Assembly (NCBI GenBank): GCA_947503925.1 | Contig: CANNFQ010000006.1 | Location: 62,001-126,000, forward strand | Source of the DNA: an uncultured Paracoccaceae bacterium | GTDB taxonomy: Bacteria > Pseudomonadota > Alphaproteobacteria > Rhodobacterales > Rhodobacteraceae | Length of the DNA: 64,000 nt | Reading direction: 5' to 3' | Shown here: piece by piece, positions 33,955 through 44,978 of the stretch | Position numbering within the stretch: position 1 is the first letter of the stretch | Layout: each line of letters opens with the position of its first letter | Program-made: the position numbers and the translations under genes | The notes under the pieces: model-generated | The model's input: only the letters and a program-made list of their open reading frames with translations | Databases searched by the model: none | Told to the model about the DNA's origin: nothing

Positions 33955-35013
33955 ATGTTGGAAATCCGCAACCTTACCAAACGGTTTGGCGCTGTTGAGG
34001 CGGTCAGGGATGTCTCGATCTCGGTGCCAGACGGGGCCTTTCTGGTTTTGCTCGGGCCCTCAGGCTGTGGCAAGACAACGCTTCTGCGCATGCTCGCGGG
34101 GTTGGAACTTCCGACCGAAGGGCAGATCGTCTTTGATGGGCAAACCGTCTCGGACGGGGATCGCAACTGGGCGGTTGATCCGGCCAAACGCAATTCCGGG
34201 CTTGTGTTCCAGTCCTACGCGCTCTGGCCGCATATGTCGGTCAAGGGCAATGTGGAATGGCCGCTCAAGGTCATGAGAATGGCAAAGGATCAGCGCAGCG
34301 CGCGGGTGCAAGAGGTGCTTGCGCTTTTGGACATTGGGCAATTGGCGAACCGCTATCCAAATGAAATCTCTGGCGGACAACAGCAGCGGGTCGCTATCGC
34401 CCGCACCATCGCGCCCAAACCGGGCGTGCTGTTATTTGATGAGCCGCTCTCGAACCTTGATGCAAAGCTGCGGGTCGAAATGCGAACAGAGCTGATGCGG
34501 CTACACCGTGCAACCGGCGCGACCACCGTCTACGTGACCCACGACCAGATCGAAGCGATGACCATGGCCAGCCATGTCGCCGTCCTGAACCAAGGGCGCG
34601 TGCAGCAATTTGGTGCGCCTGCGGATCTTGTCGAGCGGCCCGAAACGGCCTTTGTAGCAACCTTTGTTGGCACACCGCCCAATAACATGGTGCCAATCAT
34701 CAAGAACGGGACTGGGTTCAAGGTGGGGGGACGCCACATGCCGATGACCCCACCCGTGGATAACTGCATGGCGATGTTCCGGGCTGAAAACATGCGGCTG
34801 GCGGATGCGGAAACCGAAACGACGCTGGCCATGGAACTGGTCGAAACCAGCGTCATTGCCGGCCGGACCATGCTGACCGGTCTGCGCGATGATCTGCGGC
34901 TGACGGCCATCGTGGATGATCCACCAACCGTCAGAATTGGCGACACAGTCCAATTCCAACTGCCATCGCAGCCTGACAGCTGGTTCGGCCCCGATGGCGA
35001 AAGGATCGGATGA
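33955..35013 (+). CDS. ABC transporter ATP-binding protein (AfuC/FbpC type)
   Basis: A 352-residue ATPase. Walker A is GPSGCGKTT at residues 34-42, followed by the signature NEISGGQQQRVAIAR, Walker B GVLLFDEPLSNLDAKLR and the switch His in YVTHDQIEAM. The C-terminal 110 residues form a TOBE-like domain typical of MalK/FbpC importers. The stop overlaps the following phosphatase start, indicating coupled translation. Confidence 0.93.
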   Translation: MLEIRNLTKRFGAVEAVRDVSISVPDGAFLVLLGPSGCGKTTLLRMLAGLELPTEGQIVFDGQTVSDGDRNWAVDPAKRNSGLVFQSYALWPHMSVKGNVEWPLKVMRMAKDQRSARVQEVLALLDIGQLANRYPNEISGGQQQRVAIARTIAPKPGVLLFDEPLSNLDAKLRVEMRTELMRLHRATGATTVYVTHDQIEAMTMASHVAVLNQGRVQQFGAPADLVERPETAFVATFVGTPPNNMVPIIKNGTGFKVGGRHMPMTPPVDNCMAMFRAENMRLADAETETTLAMELVETSVIAGRTMLTGLRDDLRLTAIVDDPPTVRIGDTVQFQLPSQPDSWFGPDGERIG

Positions 35014-35612
35014 TGCGCCTGCTTTTGGTTCGGCACGGGCAATCGGAATGGAACGCCGAGCGGCGTCTGCAAGGACAGGCCGATATCGGCTTGTCCCAGC
35101 TCGGCAAATCACAGGCGGACGCCCTGCGCCCGGTGATCGAAAAGGTGGGGCCATGCCGCGCGATCTCGTCCGACTTGCGGCGAGCCAGTGAAACCGCGAC
35201 GCGAGTCAGCACCACGGCTGCAAAACTGACCGATGCGCTGCGCGAGATTGACGTAGGCGACTGGACCGGACGTGCCATCGCAGACATCCGGACGGAGGAT
35301 GAGCCCGCATATCAGGCTTGGCGGGCTGGCAACGCGGCCCCGTCGGGTGGCGAAAGCTGGGCGGGTTTCACGGACCGGGTCAGCCAGGCGATAGAAGATG
35401 AACGGGACACACCCTGCCAGAACCTTTTGGTCGTATGCCATGGTGGGGTCATCCGCGCCCTTTTGCAGCATTTTGTCGGCCTCGCGCCCGCGCATATCAT
35501 CCCCGTCGCCCCGGCCAGCCTCAGCGCATTGCGGCTTGGCAATGGCAAACCACCACGGCTTGAACTGTTCAATTACCTCGCCGACAGTCTTGATTTTGGG
35601 GCACCTGATTAA
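35010..35612 (+). CDS. Histidine phosphatase family protein (phosphoglycerate-mutase-like)
   Basis: A 200-residue enzyme with the RHG motif at residues 8-10 ([14 protein letters not shown]) and the second catalytic His in [12 protein letters not shown]. Family members remove phosphate from sugars and other small molecules through a phosphohistidine. The start overlaps the ABC ATPase stop, so it belongs to the importer operon. Dephosphorylation of the imported compound is an attractive inference. Start may be either of two adjacent ATGs (35010, 35013). Confidence 0.88.
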   Translation: MMRLLLVRHGQSEWNAERRLQGQADIGLSQLGKSQADALRPVIEKVGPCRAISSDLRRASETATRVSTTAAKLTDALREIDVGDWTGRAIADIRTEDEPAYQAWRAGNAAPSGGESWAGFTDRVSQAIEDERDTPCQNLLVVCHGGVIRALLQHFVGLAPAHIIPVAPASLSALRLGNGKPPRLELFNYLADSLDFGAPD

Positions 35613-35719
35613 GGTCCACCGATGGCCCTAAATTGACGGATGGCAGACAGAGCGCAGGAATTTGTGTTAAAAAGGCGGAACGTTCCACGATTGCCACCCT
35701 CCCAGCGCCCGAGGTACCC

Positions 35720-36853
35720 ATGTATACCAAAGCCCCACCCTTCACGCTTGGCATTGAGGAAGAATACCTGCTGGTCGATCGTGAATCGCTCGATCTGACT
35801 GCGGCACCGCAGGCCTTGATGGATGACGCGGCCGATGCGCTGGGCAAAAAAGTCAGCCCGGAATTCCTGCAATGCCAGATCGAGGTAGGAACAGGCGTCT
35901 GCGATACAATCGCCGATGCGCGGGCCGATCTGGCCAATCTGCGCCGGACCGTGGCTGATCTGGCAGGGCGCTACGGTTTGGCGCCCATCGCCGCCTCAAC
36001 CCATCCTTTTGCAAAATGGCAACAACAGGAATTCACGGATAAGGAACGCTACCGGACGCTGGAAAGGGATTTGGCGGGTGTCGCCCGACGCATGCTGATC
36101 TGTGGGATGCATGTGCATGTCGGTATTGATGATGATGACTTGCGCATGGATCTGATGCGGCAGTTCACCTATTTCCTGCCGCATCTTCTGGCGCTGTCCA
36201 CATCATCGCCGTTTTGGGAAGGCGAAGAAACCGGCCTGCGGTCCTACCGGTTGACGGTGTTCGACAATCTGCCGCGCACCGGGTTACCACCGACCTTTAA
36301 CAGTCATGTCGAATATGAACGGACGATCCAGACATTGGTGCAGACCGGTGTGATCGAAGACAGCACCAAAATCTGGTGGGACCTGCGACCATCTGGGCGG
36401 TTCCCGACGCTGGAAACGCGGATTTGCGATGTGTCGCCGGTGCTGGACGATACCATCGCCATCGCTGCGCTGATCCAAAGCATTTTTCACATGCTCTTTG
36501 ATCTGGGCATGAAAAACCAGCGCTGGCGGATCTATGACCGGTTCCTGATCGCCGAAAACCGGTGGCGGGCGCAGCGCTATGGCCTGTCCAAAGGGCTGAT
36601 TGATTTCGGCGCGGGGCAGATCAAACCGTGTGAGGTGCTGATTGATGAGTTGATCGAAACCCTGGAACCACATGCCGCCGCACTCGGCTGCCTGGAAGAT
36701 GTGATGCATGTCAAAACCATCATGCAAAACGGCACCAGCGCGGAGCGTCAGACGAAGGCCTATCATGATGCGATAACAGGCGGGGCTAGTGCAGAGGACG
36801 CCTTGCGCGATGTCGTGCGCGGGCTGGTCGCGGAATTTTCGGTTGGGTTATAG
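35720..36853 (+). CDS. YbdK-type carboxylate-amine ligase (GCS2 family)
   Basis: A 377-residue ATP-grasp-like ligase of the glutamate-cysteine ligase 2 family, with [13 protein letters not shown] at the N terminus. Family blocks [14 protein letters not shown] and [23 protein letters not shown] are present. YbdK proteins have weak glutamate-cysteine ligase activity; the natural substrate is often unclear. The ATG at 35720 has GAGG upstream; a frame to 35633 is ignored. A perfect ten-base palindrome GGAACGTTCC lies at 35677-35686 in its promoter region. Confidence 0.88.
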   Translation: MYTKAPPFTLGIEEEYLLVDRESLDLTAAPQALMDDAADALGKKVSPEFLQCQIEVGTGVCDTIADARADLANLRRTVADLAGRYGLAPIAASTHPFAKWQQQEFTDKERYRTLERDLAGVARRMLICGMHVHVGIDDDDLRMDLMRQFTYFLPHLLALSTSSPFWEGEETGLRSYRLTVFDNLPRTGLPPTFNSHVEYERTIQTLVQTGVIEDSTKIWWDLRPSGRFPTLETRICDVSPVLDDTIAIAALIQSIFHMLFDLGMKNQRWRIYDRFLIAENRWRAQRYGLSKGLIDFGAGQIKPCEVLIDELIETLEPHAAALGCLEDVMHVKTIMQNGTSAERQTKAYHDAITGGASAEDALRDVVRGLVAEFSVGL

Positions 36854-36878
36854 CTTCTAGATCTACCCTGAGCATACC

Positions 36879-36898
36879 GCCCGGTCGCCAAACCGGGC
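36879..36898 (+). terminator. GC hairpin after the carboxylate-amine ligase gene
   Basis: GCCCGGT (36879-36885) pairs with ACCGGGC (36892-36898). No T tract follows, so it may be a 3' end structure rather than a true terminator. Confidence 0.5.
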
Positions 36899-37045
36899 AG
36901 CCCCCCAACCCAGGGTCCCTTGGGCTGCTTTCGCCGCGAGGGTATCAGTCGCTGCAAAGCCCGCTATCAGGCCAGATCCAAAGTTTGGGGCTACGTTAAC
37001 AGACCCTTGCGCGCGGTGCGTTAATGACCGCTTTCGGGACGGTGG

Positions 37046-37110
37046 GGTCCGACGTTTTGCCGACGTATCGCCGACGCTTTGCCGACCGGCGATTTCGGCA
37101 GAAAAATCAG
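37046..37110. repeat. Diverged dispersed intergenic repeat, copy A
   Basis: The element contains GGTCCGAC, CCGACGT, CGCCG and TGCCGACCG blocks and ends near ATCAG. It aligns without large gaps to 57695-57757, with about two thirds of positions alike by eye. Within it, GCCGACG recurs two or three times. Both copies lie in gene-free gaps. Confidence 0.65.
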
Positions 37111-37258
37111 CATTAACATATGATTCGGTAAAACTGGGCGTTGCGCGCAGCCCGGCGCACCGTGCGGTCAGGTGACAACTGTTATCTTGGATCACCTTGG
37201 TACTGGTCACTGCGCAGGTGGGGCGATAGAACGGGCGAAACGACAGGGAACGGACGAC

Positions 37259-38344
37259 ATGGGCAAGACCATTCAACCGCAGCCGGGGATCTTGGACATC
37301 GCGCTCTATCAGGGCGGGGCGTCGCATCTGGACGGGATGAGCAATGTGCTCAAACTCTCCTCCAACGAAAACCCGCTGGGGCCAAGCGACGCAGCCAAAG
37401 AGGCGATGATCCGCGCCAGCCACAACCTGCACCGCTATCCGCCAACCGACCATGTCGCGCTGCGTCAGGCGATTGCAGAGGTCTGGGATGTCGATGCCAG
37501 TCGGGTCTTCTGCGGGGTGGGTTCCGGCGATGTTCTGAAACTACTTGCAGAGGCTTATGCAGGGCCGGGTGATGAGGTGGTATTCACCGAACACGGGTTC
37601 TCGATGTACCCGATCTATGCGCATGCTTGCGGGGCTACACCAGTGGTTGTGGCGGAAAATGAACGGGTCGTTGATGTCGATGCGATCCTGAAGGCCTGCG
37701 GGTCCAAGACGCGGCTGGTTTTCATCGCCAACCCCGCCAACCCAACGGGCACCATGATCGGCAGTGCAGAGGTCGCGCGACTGGCCGCAGGATTACCGCC
37801 GCAGGCGCTCTTGGTGCTTGACGGGGCCTATGCGGAATTTGTTGATGGGTTCGATGCGGGCAAGGCATTGGTCGAGGCGCGCGAAAATGTTTTCATGTCG
37901 CGGACCTTCTCCAAAATCTATGGGCTGGGCGGCATGCGTGTCGGCTGGGGATACGGGCCGCAGGCGATCATCGATGTGCTCAACCGGATCCGGGGGCCGT
38001 TCAACCTCTCTGCCCCGGCGCTCGCTGCGGCAGAGGCGGCGGTGCGCGACACCGACCACACCGAAAAATGCCGGACTGAAAACGCGAAATGGCGCGACTG
38101 GCTGGCCAATGCGCTGGCCGAGCTTGGCGTGCCGTCAGACACATCCACATCGAACTTTATCCTCGCCCGTTTCGTAGATGAGGCAGAGGCAAATGCCTGC
38201 GATGAACAGCTGCGCAGCGCCGGGATCATTGTGCGCAAAGTGGCCGGTTACGGCCTGCCCCATTGCCTGCGGATCACCATCGGCGACGAAAGCGCCTGCC
38301 GACGTGTGGCGCATGCCGTTGCGCAGTTTAAAGGGGCGGCGTGA
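37259..38344 (+). CDS. hisC: Histidinol-phosphate/aromatic aminotransferase
   Basis: A 361-residue class I/II PLP aminotransferase. It begins with [13 protein letters not shown], has the HRYPPTD block, and the PLP lysine lies in [21 protein letters not shown]. It is followed by prephenate dehydrogenase with a one-base overlap, so it may act in tyrosine and phenylalanine synthesis as well as, or instead of, histidine synthesis. The ATG at 37259 gives the normal length; upstream in-frame starts are rejected. Confidence 0.9.
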   Translation: MGKTIQPQPGILDIALYQGGASHLDGMSNVLKLSSNENPLGPSDAAKEAMIRASHNLHRYPPTDHVALRQAIAEVWDVDASRVFCGVGSGDVLKLLAEAYAGPGDEVVFTEHGFSMYPIYAHACGATPVVVAENERVVDVDAILKACGSKTRLVFIANPANPTGTMIGSAEVARLAAGLPPQALLVLDGAYAEFVDGFDAGKALVEARENVFMSRTFSKIYGLGGMRVGWGYGPQAIIDVLNRIRGPFNLSAPALAAAEAAVRDTDHTEKCRTENAKWRDWLANALAELGVPSDTSTSNFILARFVDEAEANACDEQLRSAGIIVRKVAGYGLPHCLRITIGDESACRRVAHAVAQFKGAA

Positions 38345-39267
38345 TGGCGCAGATCTATGAACGGGTGGCGCTGATCGGTCTTGGGTTGATCGCGGGATCA
38401 ATGGCGCATGCGATGCGCCGCGATGGTCTGGCGGGCACGGTTGTGGGCTATGCGAAATCGGCCGAAACCCGCGATATCGCTCGCGAAATCGGAATGTGTG
38501 ACGTGGTGACGGAAAGCGCGGCAGAGGCGGTCAAAGACGCCGATCTGGTGGTGCTTTGCGTGCCGGTGGGCGCGATGGAGGCTGTCGCAAAAGAGATCGG
38601 GCCGGTCCTGAAACCCGGCGCAACCGTCAGCGATGTAGGTTCCGTCAAACATACGGTGATCGAGGCGGTTGGACCTTACATCCCTGAAAATGTGCATTTT
38701 ATTCCAGCCCACCCTTTGGCGGGCACGGAACATTCCGGGCCGCGATCCGGCTTTGCGGAATTGTTCGAAGACCGCTACACCATTATCGTGCCGGCCGAAG
38801 GCAGCGATCCTGACGCGGTGCAGCGCCTGACGGCACTTTGGCGGGGCATGGGCGCGCTGGTTGAACAAATGGACCCCGAACATCATGATTTGGTGCTCGC
38901 CGTCACCAGCCACACGCCACACCTGATTGCCTATACGATGGTGGGCGTGGCCGATGATCTGCGCCGTGTTACGGATAGCGAAGTGATCAAATATTCCGCC
39001 GCCGGTTTCCGGGATTTCACCCGAATTGCGGCCTCTGATCCGGTGATGTGGCGCGACGTGTTCCTCAATAACAAAGAGGCAACGCTGGAGATTTTGGGGC
39101 GGTTCACAGAAGAGTTGTTCGCCCTGCAACGGGCCATTCGGCAAGGCGATGGCGATCATCTGCATGATTATTTTACCCGAACCCGCGCGATCCGGCGCGG
39201 CATTATCGAAGCGGGACAGGATACCGACGCCCCCGATTTCGGCCGCGTGAAAGCCCGCAAAGGGTGA
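38344..39267 (+). CDS. tyrC: Prephenate/arogenate dehydrogenase
   Basis: A 307-residue NAD(P)-dependent dehydrogenase with the Rossmann motif ALIGLGLIAGSMAHAM. The blocks FIPAHPLAGTEHSGP and AVTSHTPHLIAY are typical of TyrA/TyrC enzymes, which make 4-hydroxyphenylpyruvate or tyrosine. No ACT or chorismate-mutase domain is attached. I use the ATG at 38344, sharing a base with the hisC stop; a GTG one codon upstream is equally possible. Confidence 0.92.
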   Translation: MAQIYERVALIGLGLIAGSMAHAMRRDGLAGTVVGYAKSAETRDIAREIGMCDVVTESAAEAVKDADLVVLCVPVGAMEAVAKEIGPVLKPGATVSDVGSVKHTVIEAVGPYIPENVHFIPAHPLAGTEHSGPRSGFAELFEDRYTIIVPAEGSDPDAVQRLTALWRGMGALVEQMDPEHHDLVLAVTSHTPHLIAYTMVGVADDLRRVTDSEVIKYSAAGFRDFTRIAASDPVMWRDVFLNNKEATLEILGRFTEELFALQRAIRQGDGDHLHDYFTRTRAIRRGIIEAGQDTDAPDFGRVKARKG

Positions 39268-40124
39268 TGCGCCGGGCCGCCTTGGTGGCCTGCCTTCTGG
39301 CAGCTCCTGTCACGGCGCAAGATGTGCGACCATTGGCCAGAGGCGAAACTGTCAAAACAGTACTGCAACCGACGGTTCGCCCCATAGCGCGCGGCTCTGA
39401 GGCGGCGAAGGATTTGATACGGCCCCTTGCACGGCCTTACACAAGACCAGATCTGGCCACCGGAGTACAGACCCGAGCAATCTACCGCGCGGAACTTGGC
39501 CTTTTTGCGTTTAGTCCCAATGCTGTGGCGCAGTCGCAGCGCCCGTCTACGCGACCAACCGCGATTGAGGCAGCTGCCGAGGAACGCCGTTTGGCGCGTC
39601 TGCGTGGGCAGGTTTGCGGTGATCCTGACATTCAGGGCACAGCACTTGGGCGGGTCAGTGGCAGGGGGTCTTGCGGGATCGATGGGGCAGTCAAGGTGCG
39701 CTCGGTCGCGGGCGTGGCGCTCAGCCCGCGCGCGACGATGGACTGCCGAACGGCAGCGGCCTTGAAAACATGGGTTGAACGGGGGGTTCTGCCTGCCGTC
39801 GGGGGTGAGGGGGGCGGCGTGTCATCCTTGCGGGTGGTGTCGCATTATGCCTGCCGGACACGCAATAATCAGGCAGGAGCCCGGCTGTCTGAGCATGCCT
39901 TTGGACGGGCCATCGATATTGCGGGGATCAGGCTGCGCGACGGGACCGAAATGACAGTCCTGACCGATTGGAACTCGTCAGGTGACGGGGCGCAGTTGCG
40001 GCAGATGTGGCGCGCGGCCTGCGGGCCATTTGGCACGGTTCTGGGGCCAGAGGCAAACCGGTTCCACCGCGATCATTTTCACTTTGATACAGCGCGTTAT
40101 CGCAGCGGTTCCTATTGCCGCTAA
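39267..40124 (+). CDS. Extensin-like family protein with peptidase-type metal motif
   Basis: A 285-residue protein with a signal peptide ([18 protein letters not shown]) and a Pro/Arg-rich spacer with repeated RPLARP/RPIARG. The C-terminal extensin-like domain follows. That domain has [11 protein letters not shown] and HRDHFHFD, the HxxxxxxD plus HxH arrangement of LAS-type metallopeptidases that cut peptidoglycan; a cell-wall role is therefore likely but unproven. The ATG at 39267 shares a base with the upstream stop. Confidence 0.85.
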   Translation: MRRAALVACLLAAPVTAQDVRPLARGETVKTVLQPTVRPIARGSEAAKDLIRPLARPYTRPDLATGVQTRAIYRAELGLFAFSPNAVAQSQRPSTRPTAIEAAAEERRLARLRGQVCGDPDIQGTALGRVSGRGSCGIDGAVKVRSVAGVALSPRATMDCRTAAALKTWVERGVLPAVGGEGGGVSSLRVVSHYACRTRNNQAGARLSEHAFGRAIDIAGIRLRDGTEMTVLTDWNSSGDGAQLRQMWRAACGPFGTVLGPEANRFHRDHFHFDTARYRSGSYCR

Positions 40125-40714
40125 ATCGCCTTGCGCGCGTTGAGTGCGGCAGTGATGGTCCCATCATCAAGATAGTCCAGTTCACCCCCGACCGGCACAC
40201 CTTGTGCCAGCGACGTGACCGTCACGTCGGGCAGCTGATCGGCGATGTAATGGGCGGTGGTTTGGCCATCGATTGTGGCACCAAGGGCAAGGATGACCTC
40301 GGTCACGTTTTCGCTGATGATCCGGTCCAACAGCTTGGGAATGCGCAATTCTTCCGGGCCGATGGCATCAAGGGCGGATAGCGTACCACCCAACACATGA
40401 TAGCGCCCCTTGAACACGCCGCTGCGTTCCATCGCCCACAGGTCAGCGACATCTTCGACAATGCAAATCTGGCCGATGGCGCGCTTTTCCGATTGGCAGA
40501 TATCGCAGATATCGCAGGTGCAGACATTGCCGCAATTCAGACATTCACGCACGGTTGAGCCGACCTTATGCATCGCCTCCGCAAGGGGGAGCAATTGCAG
40601 GCTACGCTTCTTGATCAGATGCAGCACCGCGCGTCGGGCCGAACGGGGGCCAAGCCCGGGCAGTTTGGCCATAAGCGCGATCAGGTGATCGAGGTCTTCT
40701 GTGCTGTTACTCAT
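40121..40714 (-). CDS. recR: Recombination mediator protein RecR
   Basis: A 197-residue RecR. The N-terminal [16 protein letters not shown] is a helix-hairpin-helix. The zinc site is [16 protein letters not shown], and the TOPRIM domain contains [13 protein letters not shown]. RecR with RecO and RecF loads RecA at gaps. It lies downstream of dnaX and ybaB on the same strand, the standard arrangement, but separated from ybaB by two hairpins. It overlaps the extensin-like gene end by four bases. Confidence 0.97.
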   Translation of the reverse strand: MSNSTEDLDHLIALMAKLPGLGPRSARRAVLHLIKKRSLQLLPLAEAMHKVGSTVRECLNCGNVCTCDICDICQSEKRAIGQICIVEDVADLWAMERSGVFKGRYHVLGGTLSALDAIGPEELRIPKLLDRIISENVTEVILALGATIDGQTTAHYIADQLPDVTVTSLAQGVPVGGELDYLDDGTITAALNARKAI

Positions 40715-40734
40715 GTGATATCCGCAGGCGGGTG

Positions 40735-40789
40735 AAAAAAATTCGGACGAATTTTTTTCCCGATGCCACGAATTTTGGACAAAATTCGT
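40735..40789. terminator. Two tandem perfect hairpins between ybaB and recR
   Basis: Hairpin 1: A7-TTCG (40735-40745) pairs with CGAA-T7 (40748-40758). Hairpin 2: ACGAATTTTG (40768-40777) pairs with CAAAATTCGT (40780-40789). Both have GA at the centre and share the core AATTCG. They lie inside the dnaX-ybaB-recR unit and could partly terminate transcription before recR. Confidence 0.75.
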
Positions 40790-40801
40790 GCGCCCTTGCC
40801 C

Positions 40802-41146
40802 CTAGAATGGCAGTTTCACCCCCGGGGGCAGGCCCAGCCCTTCGGTCATCTTGGCCATTTCTTCCTGGGCACGCTCATTGGCCTTGCCTTGCGCGTCCTT
40901 GATCGCCGCCAGGATCAAATCCTCCACCACTTCTTTGTCATCGCCGTTAAAGATTGACGGGTCGATATCAAGCCCTTTGAGTTCCCCCTTGGCCGTCGCC
41001 GTTGCCTTGACCAGGCCAGCCCCGCTTTCGCCGGTGACCATGACATTTTCCAGGTCCTCCTGCATCTGGGCCATCTTGCTCTGCATCTCCTGTGCCTGTT
41101 TCATCATCTTGGCCATATCACCAAGGCCGCCAAGTCCTTTGAGCAT
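40802..41146 (-). CDS. ybaB: YbaB/EbfC nucleoid-associated protein
   Basis: A 114-residue DNA-binding protein. It opens with MLKGLGGLGDMAKMMKQAQEMQSKMAQMQEDL (coiled-coil helix) and ends GLGLPPGVKLPF, both characteristic of the YbaB/EbfC family. The ATG at 41146 is preceded by a GAGAG-like site; the frame to 41203 is not needed. It sits between dnaX and recR as in most bacteria. Confidence 0.95.
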   Translation of the reverse strand: MLKGLGGLGDMAKMMKQAQEMQSKMAQMQEDLENVMVTGESGAGLVKATATAKGELKGLDIDPSIFNGDDKEVVEDLILAAIKDAQGKANERAQEEMAKMTEGLGLPPGVKLPF

Positions 41147-41221
41147 CGGGTCTCTCCTCACTGCAGTTGGCTCACAGATAGGCCTTTGGCCCGGTTCCCG
41201 CAAGCGCCAGCTGTGGTGGCG

Positions 41222-41586
41222 TCAGTCGGGTTGTTTCGACAAGGGCGCCGTGTACAGCACCAGACCGATACAGATTGCGGCCACTACCCCGATAAAGAGC
41301 GTTGGCGACCCTGCACAGCCTTCGGCGATGGCAGCGGCCCGGATGTCAGTTGTGACCACTAACATCGTGTAGCTGCTCCATCCTACAACGACCGCCAAGC
41401 CCAGCCAGGGACGGCGTAGCCGTGCCGCCAGCGCGGTTGTAAGGAAAAGAAACAATGCCAGCGGGGTTTGAAACAGGGCCAGCATCTCGGCCCAGGCCGA
41501 GACGGGCAAACCGTCCCAATCCGGGCGCTGTTTGTCGCAGATTTCGGCCCAGGCGGGATGCGGCAAGCCAAGCAGACACAACCAGA

Positions 41587-41611
<25 letters not shown>
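41222..41611 (-). CDS. Hypothetical exported/membrane protein
   Basis: A 129-residue protein with a signal-like N terminus (RRLIWLCLLGLPHPAWAEICDKQRPDWDG) and three hydrophobic stretches, ending in PLSKQPD. It overlaps the dnaX 3' end by 25 bases and precedes ybaB by 75 bases, so it is likely co-transcribed. I do not recognise a named family. Confidence 0.65.
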
Positions 41612-43332
<1,721 letters not shown>

Positions 43333-43390
43333 TATGGCCTATGAAGATTCGGTTTGATTGGCATAGCCTAGGGGGCGTCAGGGGTGAGGT

Positions 43391-43774
43391 CTACCGCGTT
43401 GCGTTTACCCCATCAAAGCGACCACAAATGATGCCGGTCGCGATCGTGGCAACCGTCATGACCGCGGCAAGTATTGTGAAGCTGCGCGCGGGCGTCGCCT
43501 CCACATCGCGTTCGTTCAAACGCATCAAGGTTTTGCAAGACTGCCTGCGAGCGGACCAGAAAATGGTGATGGCGACAGCAAGAAATAGGCTGGTGACCGC
43601 TTTGGCGGCCCATGTCGGCTCAAACGCGCCAAAAACAGCTTTCTGGCCGATGGCGACGCCGATCGCCCCCAAGCCAGTTCCCATCCAGCTGGAAAAGATC
43701 CGTTCATTTGCCATGATCGTCCGATCTTCAGCCCATTTTGTGCGCTCTTCGGCAAGTTCGGTATTGTCAGTCAT
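43391..43774 (-). CDS. DUF202 (YidH) family membrane protein
   Basis: A 127-residue protein with the family pattern ERTKWAEDRTIMANERIFSSWMGTGLGAIGVAIG and three membrane helices. DUF202 proteins have no defined function. It lies between dnaX and a LysR gene, same strand, ending 58 bases before the dnaX start. Confidence 0.88.
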   Translation of the reverse strand: MTDNTELAEERTKWAEDRTIMANERIFSSWMGTGLGAIGVAIGQKAVFGAFEPTWAAKAVTSLFLAVAITIFWSARRQSCKTLMRLNERDVEATPARSFTILAAVMTVATIATGIICGRFDGVNATR

Positions 43775-43783
43775 AACGGGATG

Positions 43784-44662
43784 CTACGCATCGGCGGCGG
43801 CTTCGGCCAGCAGCCATTTCCGGAATGCCACGATCTTGGGATTGCGGCGTCTGCTTTCTGGATAAACCAGCCAATAGCTTTTTCCATCGCGGCTTACCTG
43901 ATCAAAGGGTTGGATCAACCGCCCCGTTTCCAGCTCTGTGCGAAAGAAGGCCGGGTTCAGGAGGGCCACACCGTGGCCGGCAACGGCGGCCGCAGCCTCA
44001 CCAGTTTGTGCCCCGATCATCATCTTGGCATCTGCCTTGGCAGGACGCCTGCCGATATCCGCCTCATCCAGCCAAATGGCGATATTGGGATCCTCAGGAT
44101 CGATGAAGGGGAGTCGCATCAGATCCTCGGGTCCTTGCAGCGGCCCGTATTCGGCCATCAGACCCGGGCTGACCATCGGGGTAAAGGCAACAGGCATCAC
44201 CTCATGGGTACGCAGGCCGGGCCATTGCCCGTCACCATAGCGGATCGCCACGTCAAACTCTTCCGACCGAAAATCAACGCTATGGGCCTCGGTCGACAAG
44301 CGCACCGCGATCTTGGGATGGGCCATTTGAAATCGCCCGATCCGCGGCGCCAGCCAGTTTGAAGCCAGCGTGACGAGGGTACTGATCGTCAGCGTCATGT
44401 CATCATCAGGGGCGGCATAGGCGGCGCGCAAAAGATCAAATGCCTCTGTCGTGGGGCCTGCCAGCCGGCGGCCCGCGCGGGTCAAGGTAACCTGCCGGTT
44501 CTGGCGCAGAAACACCGGCATACCCATCACCTCCTCAAGCAGCTTGACCTGATAGCTGACAGCGGCCTGGGTCATCCCCAGCTCTTCTGCTGCTTTGGTG
44601 AAATTGGCATGTCGGGCAGCAGCTTCAAAAACCCGGATAGAGGCGAGTGGGGGGAGCGGCAT
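43784..44662 (-). CDS. LysR family regulator, GcvA type
   Basis: A 292-residue regulator. The helix-turn-helix is MPLPPLASIRVFEAAARHANFTKAAEELGMTQAAVSYQVKLLEE, and the GcvA-like effector domain includes FDVAIRYGDGQWPGL. The ATG at 44662 gives the usual length. It is divergent from the small DUF1127-type gene. An inverted repeat AATTC-N8-GAATT at 44667-44684 sits just upstream of its start. Confidence 0.9.
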   Translation of the reverse strand: MPLPPLASIRVFEAAARHANFTKAAEELGMTQAAVSYQVKLLEEVMGMPVFLRQNRQVTLTRAGRRLAGPTTEAFDLLRAAYAAPDDDMTLTISTLVTLASNWLAPRIGRFQMAHPKIAVRLSTEAHSVDFRSEEFDVAIRYGDGQWPGLRTHEVMPVAFTPMVSPGLMAEYGPLQGPEDLMRLPFIDPEDPNIAIWLDEADIGRRPAKADAKMMIGAQTGEAAAAVAGHGVALLNPAFFRTELETGRLIQPFDQVSRDGKSYWLVYPESRRRNPKIVAFRKWLLAEAAADA

Positions 44663-44755
44663 TAATAATTCCACCTTATGAATTGATGCGAAACACTTGT
44701 TGGTATGATGACGGCGGATTGCGTAGATTATATCTTGTAAACATGAGGTATCGCC

Positions 44756-44962
44756 ATGACACAAGCCTGCATCACATGCCAAACACGCCAGCCATCCAAC
44801 TTATGGACACGGGTGCAGCTGTGGTGGGCGCAACGGGGGCCGAAAAGGCCGCAGAAACTTGACGTCGCGCGGCTCCACCCCCGTCTGCAACGCGATATCG
44901 GGTTAGCAGACACGTATACAACCCGCGCCACCCTGCCACAACGCATGGGGCCTTACTGCTGA
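44756..44962 (+). CDS. Small DUF1127-like protein
   Basis: A 68-residue basic protein. The C-terminal half, WWAQRGPKRPQKLDVARLHPRLQRDIGLAD, resembles the short RDIGL motif of DUF1127 (YjiS) proteins. A CxxC (CITC) lies near the start. DUF1127 proteins in alphaproteobacteria can bind RNA and affect phosphate or carbon metabolism. It is divergent from the LysR gene, so the pair is probably regulator and target. Confidence 0.7.
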   Translation: MTQACITCQTRQPSNLWTRVQLWWAQRGPKRPQKLDVARLHPRLQRDIGLADTYTTRATLPQRMGPYC

Positions 44963-44978
44963 CAATCCGCGTTGTCAG
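44959..44978 (+). terminator. Hairpin at the end of the DUF1127-like gene
   Basis: CTGACAA (44959-44965) pairs with TTGTCAG (44972-44978) around TCCGCG, overlapping the stop codon. No T tract follows. Confidence 0.5.

Larger units (their letters stand above)
36854..37258. other. 405-base non-coding gap before hisC
   Basis: No convincing gene lies here. It holds the hairpin at 36879-36898 and the GCCGACG-rich repeat at 37046-37110. An inverted repeat AGGTGA/TCACCT spans about 37170-37200 in the probable hisC leader. I could not match the leader to a known riboswitch. Confidence 0.6.

Noticed and set aside
30994..35013. Labelling the importer as an Fe(III) FbpABC system
   Set aside because: The binding protein lacks the tandem Tyr pair, and the linked RpiR and phosphatase genes point to a phosphorylated organic ligand.
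37046..37110. CRISPR-like array from the repeated GCCGACG units
   Set aside because: Units are short, irregularly spaced and without spacers; no cas genes are in the window.
37111..37258. Riboswitch in the hisC leader
   Set aside because: Only a single AGGTGA/TCACCT inverted repeat is visible; no consensus of a SAM, glycine or other known riboswitch could be matched by eye.
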